DNA of 51,629 nt from Treponema zioleckii (GTDB taxonomy: Bacteria > Spirochaetota > Spirochaetia > Treponematales > Treponemataceae), in NCBI RefSeq assembly GCF_014737315.1, contig NZ_JPUF01000023.1, positions 1 through 51,629 on the forward strand, read 5' to 3'. The translations under genes and the position numbers were made by a program. Shown in pieces: positions 42,601-50,917 of this stretch. Below the pieces are notes generated by a model that was given only the letters and a program-made list of their open reading frames with translations, did not search any database and had not been told where the DNA came from. Every line of letters begins with the position of its first letter. Position 1 is the first letter of the stretch.

Positions 42601-43393
42601 CCGAACGTGAATACGATTATTATTGACCGAGCCGACATGTACGGTGTAAGCCAGCTTTACCAGCTCCGCGGACGAGTTGGCCGAAGCGACAAAAAAGCGT
42701 ATGCCTATCTTTTGTACCCGGAAAACAAAGTACTTTCCGAAGTTGCCATGAAGCGTCTTCAAGTCATAAGCGATTTTACGGAGCTTGGAAGTGGATTTAA
42801 AATCGCCATGAAGGACATGGAAATTCGTGGTGCCGGAAATCTTCTTGGACGAGACCAGAGCGGCGACGTTTATTCTGTGGGATTTGATTTGTACGTAAAA
42901 CTCCTTAACGAAGCTGTTGAGCGACTTACAAAAGAGAATTATCAGGAGCAGAACGAAGTTCTTATGGAGCTTGAATATTCTGGCTTTATCCCGGATTCTT
43001 ATGTTCCGACTCTCCAGACAAAAATGGAAATTTACAAAAAAGTTAGCTTCCGTTCAAACAAAAGACGAGCTTGAGCGGGTTTACACGGAGCTTGAAGACC
43101 GTTTTGGTCCTATTCCAGACGAGGTTTATAGTCTTTTGAGTCTTGCAGAGATAAGAATCATTGCAAAAAAACTTGCAATCAGCACGCTCAAAGAGAGAAG
43201 TGGTGTTGTTACCGTGGAATTTGCGCGGGTTTCGGATATTTCTATCGAAAAACTTTTGAGGCTAATCAAAGAAAGCTCTGGAAGAGTGAATTTGGATGCT
43301 GCAAAGCCGAATGTGATAAAACTTTCGACCGGAAAAATCGGCTTAAAAGAAAAGAGCGAGTTTATCCGCGAACAGCTTGAAAAGTTGGTCTAG
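39699..43393 (+). pseudogene. mfd: Transcription-repair coupling factor Mfd, two frameshifts
   Basis: Mfd moves stalled RNA polymerase and recruits UvrA. Three ORFs (39699-39887, 39814-43074, 42917-43393) join into about 1230 residues of normal Mfd. They show N-terminal GLHGAST, the UvrB-like region, the RNA-polymerase-interaction domain (PGDYVVHANYGIGIFRG), Walker A GDVGYGKTEVA, DEEQRF, and the C-terminal LASVQTKDELERVYTELEDRFG. Frame 1 passes to frame 2 in a T8 run (39848-39855), where seven T would restore frame. Frame 2 passes to frame 3 in an A6 run (43036-43041), where five A would. If real, no full Mfd is made; assembly error would leave the gene intact. See findings. Confidence 0.85.
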
Positions 43394-43588
43394 GAACTAA
43401 AAAGTTTTGATTCCGAGTTCCTGCAAAACCTGTCATTTTGGCAGGTAAGCGCGAGAATTTTTCCTAGATTGTATGATTTTTTATACAAGTGATTGGAGAA
43501 AATAAAGATATAAAAAGATTTTTGTTTTTCCTTTAAGAAAGTGTATTTTGCATACGAAAAAAATACTAGAAAAATCAAAATTTTTCTT

Positions 43589-43594
43589 TATAAT
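43589..43594 (+). promoter_or_regulatory. -10 box of the coiled-coil lipoprotein gene
   Basis: TATAAT 44 nt before the ATG at 43639, with GAGGGG as ribosome binding site. The -35 is weak; a TTGATA/CATAAT pair just downstream is an alternative. Confidence 0.35.
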
Positions 43595-43638
43595 TGATAA
43601 TGCTACAGTATTGTAGACATAATTTTGAGGGGATAAAA

Positions 43639-44604
43639 ATGAAAAGCTTAAAAACTGTGTTTTTATTGGCTTGCTGCACCTTTGTTTTAGCTTCATGTGC
43701 TTCTTCTAAGCAACTTGCTGAACTTCAAGAGCAGAATGATGGCTTGAACCAAGAACTTGAAAACTTAAAACAGGAAAAAGCAATCCTTGAGCAAGAAAAG
43801 GAAGCTCTTACAAATGAACTTGCAGCCTTAAAAGAGGTGGGCGAGTCTCAGAAGAAAGAAATAACTCTTCTTACAGACAACAACGAAAAACTTAAGTTCC
43901 AGATCGTTCAGCTTACAGATGATAAGAATAAGGCTGAGCAGGAAAATGCTGCATTAAAATCAGCAAATTCAAATCTTCAGAACCAGAATGCTGCGTCACA
44001 GAAAGAATTGGCTGCTGCTAAAAAAGAAAAAGATGCGCTTCTCAAAAAGAATACAGATCAAAGCAAAGAAATTGCAAGTTTGAAGCAGCAGGCAGACACT
44101 GCAAAAAAGCAAAATGCCGCTTCTCAGAAAGAGCTTGCTGATTTAAAGAAACAGACAAATGAGGTTAGCAATCTTAAAAAGCAGAACGCAACTTTGCAGA
44201 AGCAGAGCGATGCTCAGAAAAAAGAAATTGCAGATTTGAAAAAAGCTAATGAGGCTCAGAAAAAGGAATTGGCTTCTTTAAAGGCTTCTTATTCAAATTT
44301 GAAAATGCCTGACATTGACTTCCCAGGCTTGCTTATCAATTCAAAAGATCCTGCAATCGTAATTACAAAGACTGAAAGCGAGTATGTAAGCGTTGAATAC
44401 GATAGCCAGAATTCAGCTGAAAGAAAAATTATTCTTCTTCCAAAATGGTTCTGGGATGACATTCTCCAGTATGAAGCTGATGTAGCTAATGCAGAGACTG
44501 CATATAAAAAGCTCCAGACTGACGTTGCTAATTCAGCAAAGAATTACGGAACTACAGTTTCAACTCAGCCTTCAAAAAAGACTTCAACAACTAACCGAAA
44601 ATAG
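43639..44604 (+). CDS. Coiled-coil lipoprotein
   Basis: A lipoprotein signal with lipobox L-A-S-C at about residue 20 (start MKSLKTVFLL). A very long coiled coil runs from about 25 to 230, rich in Gln, Lys, Glu, Ala and Leu. It contains near-repeat units of about 34 residues (QNAASQKELA..., QKKEIADLKKAN, QKKELASLKAS). The last 90 residues (PGLLINSKDPAIVITKTESEYVSVEY) form a compact domain of unknown fold, then a Ser/Thr-rich tail. It may be an envelope spacer or structural rod. GAGGGG lies 7 nt before the ATG at 43639; ATG 43594 is in frame but lacks a signal. Confidence 0.72.
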   Translation: MKSLKTVFLLACCTFVLASCASSKQLAELQEQNDGLNQELENLKQEKAILEQEKEALTNELAALKEVGESQKKEITLLTDNNEKLKFQIVQLTDDKNKAEQENAALKSANSNLQNQNAASQKELAAAKKEKDALLKKNTDQSKEIASLKQQADTAKKQNAASQKELADLKKQTNEVSNLKKQNATLQKQSDAQKKEIADLKKANEAQKKELASLKASYSNLKMPDIDFPGLLINSKDPAIVITKTESEYVSVEYDSQNSAERKIILLPKWFWDDILQYEADVANAETAYKKLQTDVANSAKNYGTTVSTQPSKKTSTTNRK

Positions 44605-44617
44605 TTTTTGTGTAAAA

Positions 44618-44661
44618 AAAACGGTTCAATAGCAGTTATTCATGCTTTCTGAGCCGTTTTT
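44618..44661 (+). terminator. Terminator after the coiled-coil lipoprotein
   Basis: AAAACGGTTCA pairs with TGAGCCGTTTT over 11 bp with one wobble and a T run follows. The following 164 bp up to 44825 hold no gene; TTGACC at about 44754 may be part of a weak promoter for the TRAP-type gene. Confidence 0.75.
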
Positions 44662-44825
44662 AATTTGATATATAACTTCTGATAATGTACGTTCTGTCTA
44701 CCACTACGCAAAACGCAGAGTTTTATTCGTTACGAACTTACCTTTTGACCTTTGAACAACTATGATTTACATGATATTATGTATGAAAAAGATTGGAATT
44801 CATACTTTTGTGTAATGAGGATGTT

Positions 44826-45851
44826 ATGCTCAAGAAATTATTTGCTTTCTTTTCAACTTTTTTAGTGCTCTTTTCTTTTTCTTCTTGCACTTCTAAAAAC
44901 GCTTCTAATGAAAAGTCCATTGTGCTTGTAATGGCAGAAGGTAATCCAGCCGACAGTGTTGTTGGTCTGATGGACCTTGCCTTTAAAAGAAAGGTCGAGG
45001 AACTTTCTTCCGGAAGAATAAAAATTGATCTCCACTGTGCAGGAATTCTTGGCGATGAAAAGCAAGTTATGAGTCTTATCGTAAAACCTGAGTCTTCGAT
45101 TCAGCTTGCGCGAGTTTCTGCAAGTTTGGCTTCGTATGGTGGCGAAAAATCACGGCTTTTGACGATTCCGTACACCTTTTTGACCGAAGAGCACTTTTGG
45201 GAGTTTGCGGACTCCCCGCTCGCCGATGAAATCTTGGAGGAGCCGTATCAAAAAGGTCTTGGCGTAAAAGGCTTGTTTTATGGTGAAGAAGGATTTAGGC
45301 ACTTTTTTTCGACGGTTCCCATTAATTCACTTTCCGACATTGAAAATAAGAATGTTCGTGTTTCAAATGCAAAGATTATGCAGGACTTGGTTTATTCGTT
45401 AAAAGCAAATCCTGTTGAAGTTACTTTTTCGGATTTGTATTCTGCAATGTTGCGTGGCGAAACTGAAGTTGCTGATCAGCCGATAACAAATTATCTTTCA
45501 AATCATTTTTATGAAGTTGCGAAATACATGATTATGGACGGACATACGCTCGGTGCTGTTCAAGTCGTAATCAATTCGTCGGTCTGGGATTCTCTTTCTG
45601 AGGAGCAGCAGCAAATCTTAAAGATTGCTGGTAAGTATGCTTCTGATTATTGCAGAAAAATTATAGATGAAACTGAAAGGTCGGCATTCAATGAGTTAAA
45701 AAAAATCGGAACGGTTTTTACGGAAGTTTCTGATAAAACTGTTTGGCAAGCGGCTTGTGACGAGATGATAAAAGACTCTTCATCTCAGTTTCCGGATTTG
45801 TATAAAAAAATCCTTGGTTTAGGAAAAAATAATGGCGAAAAACACGACTGA
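44826..45851 (+). CDS. TRAP-type substrate-binding lipoprotein (DctP family)
   Basis: A lipoprotein (MLKKLFAFF..., lipobox F-S-S-C at about 19-22) with the DctP periplasmic-binding fold: KRKVEELSSGRIKIDLHCAGILGDEKQ, ESSIQLARVSAS, TIPYTF and the family's central N-x-V-x-V-S-N-A-K-I with a conserved Arg (NVRVSNAKI). The ligand is unknown (often a small carboxylate or aldonate). The ATG at 44826 has GAGGA upstream; the ATG at 44793 lacks it. The gene overlaps the GGDEF gene by 20 nt. There is no DctQ or DctM permease gene in the window. Confidence 0.84.
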   Translation: MLKKLFAFFSTFLVLFSFSSCTSKNASNEKSIVLVMAEGNPADSVVGLMDLAFKRKVEELSSGRIKIDLHCAGILGDEKQVMSLIVKPESSIQLARVSASLASYGGEKSRLLTIPYTFLTEEHFWEFADSPLADEILEEPYQKGLGVKGLFYGEEGFRHFFSTVPINSLSDIENKNVRVSNAKIMQDLVYSLKANPVEVTFSDLYSAMLRGETEVADQPITNYLSNHFYEVAKYMIMDGHTLGAVQVVINSSVWDSLSEEQQQILKIAGKYASDYCRKIIDETERSAFNELKKIGTVFTEVSDKTVWQAACDEMIKDSSSQFPDLYKKILGLGKNNGEKHD

Positions 45852-47310
45852 ATCTAACAATTTTGATTTTATTGATGAGAAAGCTGTTCAGACTGGGAAA
45901 AATGAATCTATAAAGGGGATGAACATAAATTTTCTTAATGTTTCACTGACACTTATAACGGCTTTAATGTTCTGTTTTGTGCTGATGATTTCTAACAGTG
46001 TTACAGGCAGGTTCAAGGACGTTCAAAAGTCAATAAGCAAATTTATAGTTTGTGAGCAGTGTTCTAAAACTATAAAAGAAAGTTCGAACAATCTTACGGA
46101 GCTCGCTCGTTTGTTCGTGATTTCCCATGATTTTTCGTATGCAAGAAAATATTTGGAAGAAATCAATCTCGGAAAGTCTCAGGAACGCGCCATGAAAAAG
46201 ATGCAGGCTGTTTGTTCTGAGAAAGATTTTGCCTATCAGCGTCTCCAGATTGCAATGTCACAGGCGTCGAGTCTTGAACGCATGGAATTGTATGCAATGA
46301 AGCTTTGCGCAGTGTATCTTGGTGAAGAATCTGTTCCTGATGACATAAAAGCATACTTTTCGAAAATAAAATTACGACCGCATGATGCAAGTTTGGACCG
46401 CGAGAAAATACACGATGCCGCAATCGAAAATCTTTTTGGCAACGGATATTTGATTTATAAAACCCGAATAAACGAAAATTGCAATCTTACAATCGAAAGC
46501 ATTCAGCAGCAGGTGCAAGATGAGCTTGGCGAAAATTCTACAAAACTTGGAAAAAATATTTCTCGTCTCAGATTGTTGTTCTTTTCTCTTTTGATTGTAA
46601 ACATATTGATTTTTGTGGTTCTTGGCTTTTTTGTCTTGATTCCGCTTAAAAAATTTCAGAATTCAATAAAACGGGATGAAAAGTTAAAATTAATCGGTGC
46701 GACGGAGTTTAAGAGCATCGCTCAGTCTTACAATGCGATTTATGATACAAAAAAGCTATCTGAGAATCCATCACATGCAAAATCCGAATACGATTCGCTT
46801 ACCGGAATTTTGAATCGTCGTGCGTTTGATAAGATTTGTGATGAGAGTTCAAAAAAAAGTGAGTCCATCGCCCTACTCTTGATTGATTTGGATGATTTTA
46901 AGCAGATAAACGAAAAATACGGTCATTCTGGAGGCGATACTGTTTTGCAGGAAGTCGCGAAAGTTTTAAAATGTACTTTTAGACAGGAAGATTATATTGC
47001 AAGAATTGGCGGTGATGAATTTGCAATACTTCTTACGAATTTTAAGGTTAGTTCTTCTGGTTCAATTATTTCAAAAGTAAATTTTGTGAACAAGACTATT
47101 GAGGTTATAAAAGATTCTATAAAACCTGTTTCTATTAGTGTTGGAATGGCGTATTCGATTGTAGGATATACAGATATCCTTTATAAGCAGGCTTACAAGG
47201 CTTTGTGCCGCGTAAAAGATTCTGGAAAAAAAAGGTTGCAAGTTTTACGCTCCTTCAATGCGATAATTTTTTTGGTTGATTTTAATTCAGGTTGTGCTAT
47301 TGACAGCTAA
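45832..47310 (+). CDS. Membrane diguanylate cyclase (GGDEF)
   Basis: Makes cyclic di-GMP. The 492 residues have a short cytoplasmic N-terminus, a transmembrane helix (about 33-55), a periplasmic four-helix-like region of about 180 residues, a second helix (about 248-270), a short HAMP-like linker and the catalytic domain from about 320. The catalytic motif is intact, GGDEF (about 391-395), and so is the inhibitory I-site, R-x-x-D five residues before it (RQED). No EAL or HD-GYP partner is in the window. It is probably translated with the DctP-like gene, with which it overlaps by 20 nt, suggesting ligand sensing by a TRAP-type protein. Confidence 0.88.
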   Translation: MAKNTTESNNFDFIDEKAVQTGKNESIKGMNINFLNVSLTLITALMFCFVLMISNSVTGRFKDVQKSISKFIVCEQCSKTIKESSNNLTELARLFVISHDFSYARKYLEEINLGKSQERAMKKMQAVCSEKDFAYQRLQIAMSQASSLERMELYAMKLCAVYLGEESVPDDIKAYFSKIKLRPHDASLDREKIHDAAIENLFGNGYLIYKTRINENCNLTIESIQQQVQDELGENSTKLGKNISRLRLLFFSLLIVNILIFVVLGFFVLIPLKKFQNSIKRDEKLKLIGATEFKSIAQSYNAIYDTKKLSENPSHAKSEYDSLTGILNRRAFDKICDESSKKSESIALLLIDLDDFKQINEKYGHSGGDTVLQEVAKVLKCTFRQEDYIARIGGDEFAILLTNFKVSSSGSIISKVNFVNKTIEVIKDSIKPVSISVGMAYSIVGYTDILYKQAYKALCRVKDSGKKRLQVLRSFNAIIFLVDFNSGCAIDS

Positions 47311-47328
47311 TGTTTATTAGCCTAAAAT
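47300..47328 (+). promoter_or_regulatory. tetR promoter with operator-like palindrome in the spacer
   Basis: TTGACA (47300-47305), a 17-nt spacer, TAAAAT (47323-47328). GCTAAT-GTTT-ATTAGC (47306-47321) fills the spacer. This is a common TetR autoregulation layout. The predicted start is about 13 nt before the tetR ATG. It lies inside the end of the GGDEF coding region. Confidence 0.65.
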
Positions 47329-47347
47329 TGTGCAAGCTGAATAAAAT

Positions 47348-47995
47348 ATGAATGATAATCTTGTTTCCACCAAACAAAAAATCCTGAATGCCTCCTTAGA
47401 TTTGTTTTCGAAAAATGGCATAAAAGCGACGACTGTTGAGCAGATTGCAAATGCTGTCGGAATTCGTGCCCCATCACTTTATAAGCATTTTAAGAATAAA
47501 CAGGAAATCATTGATTCAATTATTGGTGAACTTGAGGCAAGGTACAAAAAGCGGCTTGAAATTGAGTCCGAAGTCATAAAAAATTCTTATTATAATACTC
47601 AGAAAACTTTTGAATCTAATTTTGATAAAATTCTTTTTTATGTACAAGAAACCGTTAATAAGCTTGTTGATTATACCCTTAATGATGATTTTATGAATAA
47701 ATCTGCAATGCTCATGAAAGTTGAGCAATATAGGACAGATGCAATTGCCCTTAATATTGACAAGGAATTTTGCTTGCGGTTAATAAATCCTTTTAAGGAA
47801 ACTTTTAAACGGCTTTGTGAAGATAAAATCCTAAAAAAAATGGATTTTACGCTTATGGCTCTGCAATTTCTTGCTCCTATTGATATGTTGATTGATAGTT
47901 GCAGACGTGAAGCGCAAGAAGAAAAAATCGAAGAATATAAAAGAATGATAAATGCTCATGTTGAGCAATTCTTTAAAGTATATAAATTGAGTTAA
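47348..47995 (+). CDS. TetR/AcrR-family transcriptional regulator
   Basis: The 215 residues have an N-terminal TetR helix-turn-helix (about 9-55: ILNASLDLFSKNGIKATTVEQIANAVGIRAPSLYKHFKNK, the last part being the recognition helix). The C-terminal ligand-binding helices are not similar to a known subgroup. As usual in the family it is probably a repressor released by a small molecule. A palindrome in its own promoter suggests self-control. The cytidylate-kinase-like gene follows 17 nt downstream and would be under the same promoter. Confidence 0.88.
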   Translation: MNDNLVSTKQKILNASLDLFSKNGIKATTVEQIANAVGIRAPSLYKHFKNKQEIIDSIIGELEARYKKRLEIESEVIKNSYYNTQKTFESNFDKILFYVQETVNKLVDYTLNDDFMNKSAMLMKVEQYRTDAIALNIDKEFCLRLINPFKETFKRLCEDKILKKMDFTLMALQFLAPIDMLIDSCRREAQEEKIEEYKRMINAHVEQFFKVYKLS

Positions 47996-48012
47996 TTTTA
48001 AGGAGTGTAAAA

Positions 48013-48834
48013 ATGGCAATTATCACGATTTCCAGACAATTTGGCTCCAAAGGCGATGAAATTTGTGCGGCTTTGGCAAAAAAATTAGGCTATAAACTTA
48101 TTGACCATGAGTATATTCGTCAAAAAATACTTGATTTGGGATTCCCCCTTAAAAAACTTGATAAATTCGACGGTAAGAATCTAAGTTTTTTTTCAAATCT
48201 TTCAAAATATCGTGATGAATATTTGTACTACCTAAAAACGGCAGTACTTTCCGCAGCGGATAAAGATAACTGTGTGATTGTAGGTCGCGGGAGTTTTATA
48301 ATCTTGCAGGATATTGCGAATTGTGTTTCTTTCAGAATCCTTGAACCAAAAAAACTTCGAATTGACCGCGTTATGAAAAAATTTGCTTTGAGCGAAAAAG
48401 CTGCGACAAAAAAGGTTTGCAAGGAAGACCGGCATCAGATAGGATTCCACATGAATTTTTTTGGTTTTAAGTTGCACACTCCTTTCTTTTTTCAGGGAAT
48501 TTATAATTCTGGCGATTCTGATGTAGGGCCAATCGTTGATTCGATTATTGGCTATACGCAAGCTTATTCTACGGAAGAGCGACAGAAGAAAGCGAAAGAA
48601 CAGCTGAACGATTTGCTTTTAGGACAGTCAATCGTAAATATGCTTGTTTTTACATATTCGATTAATATTAATTCATTCCGGGCAGAAGTTGAGAATAAAA
48701 AAATTATCTTGTACGGAATTTCAAGTTCTAATGGCGAGGTAAAACGCGCTATTGAACTTCTGAATTGTGAAGTTCCTGGTTACGAAGTTGAGTCAAGGAT
48801 TCACATCGTACAGGATTCAATGGCAAACCGCTAA
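48013..48834 (+). CDS. Cytidylate-kinase-like protein
   Basis: The 273-residue protein has the N-terminal P-loop-like ISRQFGSKGDEIC (about 5-17) and VGRGSFIILQDI, typical of the Cytidylate_kin2 family, with SFRILEPKKLRIDRVMK in the lid-like region. Beyond about residue 195 there is an extra domain of about 75 residues (SIVNMLVFTYSININSFRAEV... to EVESRIHIVQDS) with no recognised motif, perhaps a ferredoxin-like or BON-like module. A substrate other than CMP is possible. AAGGAG precedes the start; the gene lies in the tetR transcript. It overlaps cbiET by 4 nt tail to tail. Confidence 0.72.
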   Translation: MAIITISRQFGSKGDEICAALAKKLGYKLIDHEYIRQKILDLGFPLKKLDKFDGKNLSFFSNLSKYRDEYLYYLKTAVLSAADKDNCVIVGRGSFIILQDIANCVSFRILEPKKLRIDRVMKKFALSEKAATKKVCKEDRHQIGFHMNFFGFKLHTPFFFQGIYNSGDSDVGPIVDSIIGYTQAYSTEERQKKAKEQLNDLLLGQSIVNMLVFTYSININSFRAEVENKKIILYGISSSNGEVKRAIELLNCEVPGYEVESRIHIVQDSMANR

Positions 48835-50096
48835 ATGTTTTTGCCTGGGGTGAGCAAAATTAAGCAGATTGGATTTTCGGCGCGCAAAAGATGGTGAGTT
48901 CCGAGCAGTGCCGATTTTGCGACTGCAAGTTGGCTCACTTCAATCTGCAGATTTTTTTTTGTGGCTATTTCCTGACTTAAAGAAAGTGTTTCGAGCGTCA
49001 CGGAAGAAATTAGAATCCTTGCACGGGGATTTTTTAAAATAACCTCATCGATTATTTTGTCGAGTTTGCCTTCGCTGCCGCCAATAAAAACCGCATCAGG
49101 AGCCGGAAGATTTTTTACGGATTCACTCGCCTCCCCAAAAACAAGGTTCAAATTCCAGACGGCGAATTTCCTTCGGTTTTGTTTTTCTAATTCATACGCC
49201 GCCTTGTTGTGCTCAACTCCGTACACGGTGCATTTTGCACTGCGGCTTAACTCGATGCTCACTGCCCCGCTTCCACAGCCAACGTCCCATATTGTTTCGT
49301 CATTTTTTGCACCGAGCAAAGCGATTATTGCGGAACGAACAAGCCTTTTTGTCATGGGAACTTTTTCTACCCGTAAAAAATCCTCGTCTTTTATGTTGAG
49401 ACAGCTTTTTTCTGCAAAATCTGTCTGCTCAACGAGCACAACGGAAAGTTTCTCTTCCTCGCTGGAATCCAGCCAGTCGCAAATCTGATTTTTTCCAGAT
49501 TCGTCTAAAGTTGAAAACTCTGTGATTTTTTCAGTCTGATAGCCTAAATCCGAACCGACAAAAATTTTTGCAGGAATTTCATTCTGATTTACAAAACGCA
49601 CAATCGTTTTTGCGGAAATCTTTCCGCCGGTCAGAAAAAAAACTGACTTTGAGAATGTAAGCTCAACACCAATATTGCAGTCCGTGCCATGTGCCGAGGC
49701 AAGTTTCCAGTCCTGCCAATTTTTTTTGAGCCTTGAAGCAAAATATTGCACGCTGCTGATTCCCGGAATCACGTGGACGGCCCACTTCTTTTCTTCGAGA
49801 AGACGCGTTAGTTTTGAACAACCGCTAAAAAATCCCGTGTCACCGCTAAAAATTGCCACTGGAAGTGCATTCTTTTTTGAAGATTCTTCTTCTTCGAATT
49901 TTTTTAAAATTTCTTCGGAATCGTAAGAGTCAAAAGTATTTCCGTGAACGATATTTTTTACCGATTCAAGAATTCTTTTAGCTCCGCAAACGAGCGTCGC
50001 GCTTTCAATTATTTTTTTTGCCTCAGCTGTAAGGCTTGTAACTTGCCCTGCCCCGATTCCAACCAGATATGCGTGAGGCGCAGCATTAGAATTCAT
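48831..50096 (-). CDS. cbiET: Bifunctional cobalt-precorrin C5/C15 methyltransferase-decarboxylase (CbiE-CbiT fusion)
   Basis: A B12-pathway enzyme that methylates precorrin at C5 and C15 and decarboxylates C12. The 421 residues have an N-terminal tetrapyrrole-methylase (CbiE) half, with YLVGIGAGQVTSLTAEA and IFSGDTGFFSG, and a C-terminal CbiT half with the SAM-binding motif WDVGCGSGAVSIEL (about 275). Fusions called CobL or CbiET are common. The start at 50096 is preceded by AAGGTGG; a longer in-frame ORF to 50201 overlaps cobK. It runs with cobK and cobJ. Confidence 0.9.
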   Translation of the reverse strand: MNSNAAPHAYLVGIGAGQVTSLTAEAKKIIESATLVCGAKRILESVKNIVHGNTFDSYDSEEILKKFEEEESSKKNALPVAIFSGDTGFFSGCSKLTRLLEEKKWAVHVIPGISSVQYFASRLKKNWQDWKLASAHGTDCNIGVELTFSKSVFFLTGGKISAKTIVRFVNQNEIPAKIFVGSDLGYQTEKITEFSTLDESGKNQICDWLDSSEEEKLSVVLVEQTDFAEKSCLNIKDEDFLRVEKVPMTKRLVRSAIIALLGAKNDETIWDVGCGSGAVSIELSRSAKCTVYGVEHNKAAYELEKQNRRKFAVWNLNLVFGEASESVKNLPAPDAVFIGGSEGKLDKIIDEVILKNPRARILISSVTLETLSLSQEIATKKNLQIEVSQLAVAKSALLGTHHLLRAENPICLILLTPGKNI

Positions 50097-50116
50097 GGGT
50101 ACCACCTTTTTTTGTT

Positions 50117-50917
50117 TTATGCTTTTGAATTTATCGAAGAAATCAGCGAATCGTAATCGCTGAAAATAAACTTTCCTTTTTCTGAGGGACGTTTTACGCA
50201 AAAAATCTGCATTCCCCGTTCTTTTGCGGCTAGAATTTTTTCATCAAAACCGCCGTTTTTTCCGCTTTCTTTGGTTATTAGAATTTCAGCCTGAGTTTCT
50301 TCAAAAAAAACGTCGTTCATCTTTTTTGAAAACGGCCCCTGCATCGCAAAAATATGGCTTTGCAAAAAACCTGCGTCCAAACATTTTTGAATCGAGTCGA
50401 TATTTGGAAGAACGCGCACGTAACAACGATTTTTGTAATCAGGGATTTTCGTAAAACATTCCAGTTCTTTACTGCCTGTGGAAATAAAAATCTTTTTGTA
50501 AGCATTTTCTGCCGGGTTTTCCCTTTGCGCACCATCATTTAAAATATGCTTACAAACCGAATCCAAAGAGTCAAAATACGTTATTGCTGGGTCTGCATTT
50601 GCGCAATCCCGTAAAAGTCTAAAATACGGCACATTTAAATGCTCGCAAGCCGTTTTTATATTTTTTGTAATTTCCACTGCAAACGGATGAGTTGCGTCTA
50701 CAATCGCATCAAAATTCCTTGCAAGATTTTCAATTTCTTTTTGATTCAGCCGGTTTTCCAGAACTTTGATTTTTTGAGTATTCGTTCCGAGCGTTTCTGC
50801 CAGAATTTCACTGCCATATTTTGTCGCCACCGAAATTGTAACTTCAAAACCGCTTTCGCTGGCTTTTTTTGCAAATTCTCGGCCTTCTGTTGTTCCTGCA
50901 AAAATCAGAATTTTCAT
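50117..50917 (-). CDS. cobK: Precorrin-6A/cobalt-precorrin-6A reductase
   Basis: NADPH- or flavin-linked reductase of the corrin macrocycle (CobK/CbiJ family). The 266 residues begin MKILIFAGTTEGREFAKKA, typical of the family's nucleotide-binding start, then show VDATHPFAVEITKNI (about 69), a hallmark, and end in RVLP and ITKESGKNGGFDEKI. ATG 50917 overlaps the cobJ stop as ATGA; the ATG at 50956 would extend it into cobJ. cbiET starts 20 nt downstream. Confidence 0.9.
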   Translation of the reverse strand: MKILIFAGTTEGREFAKKASESGFEVTISVATKYGSEILAETLGTNTQKIKVLENRLNQKEIENLARNFDAIVDATHPFAVEITKNIKTACEHLNVPYFRLLRDCANADPAITYFDSLDSVCKHILNDGAQRENPAENAYKKIFISTGSKELECFTKIPDYKNRCYVRVLPNIDSIQKCLDAGFLQSHIFAMQGPFSKKMNDVFFEETQAEILITKESGKNGGFDEKILAAKERGMQIFCVKRPSEKGKFIFSDYDSLISSINSKA

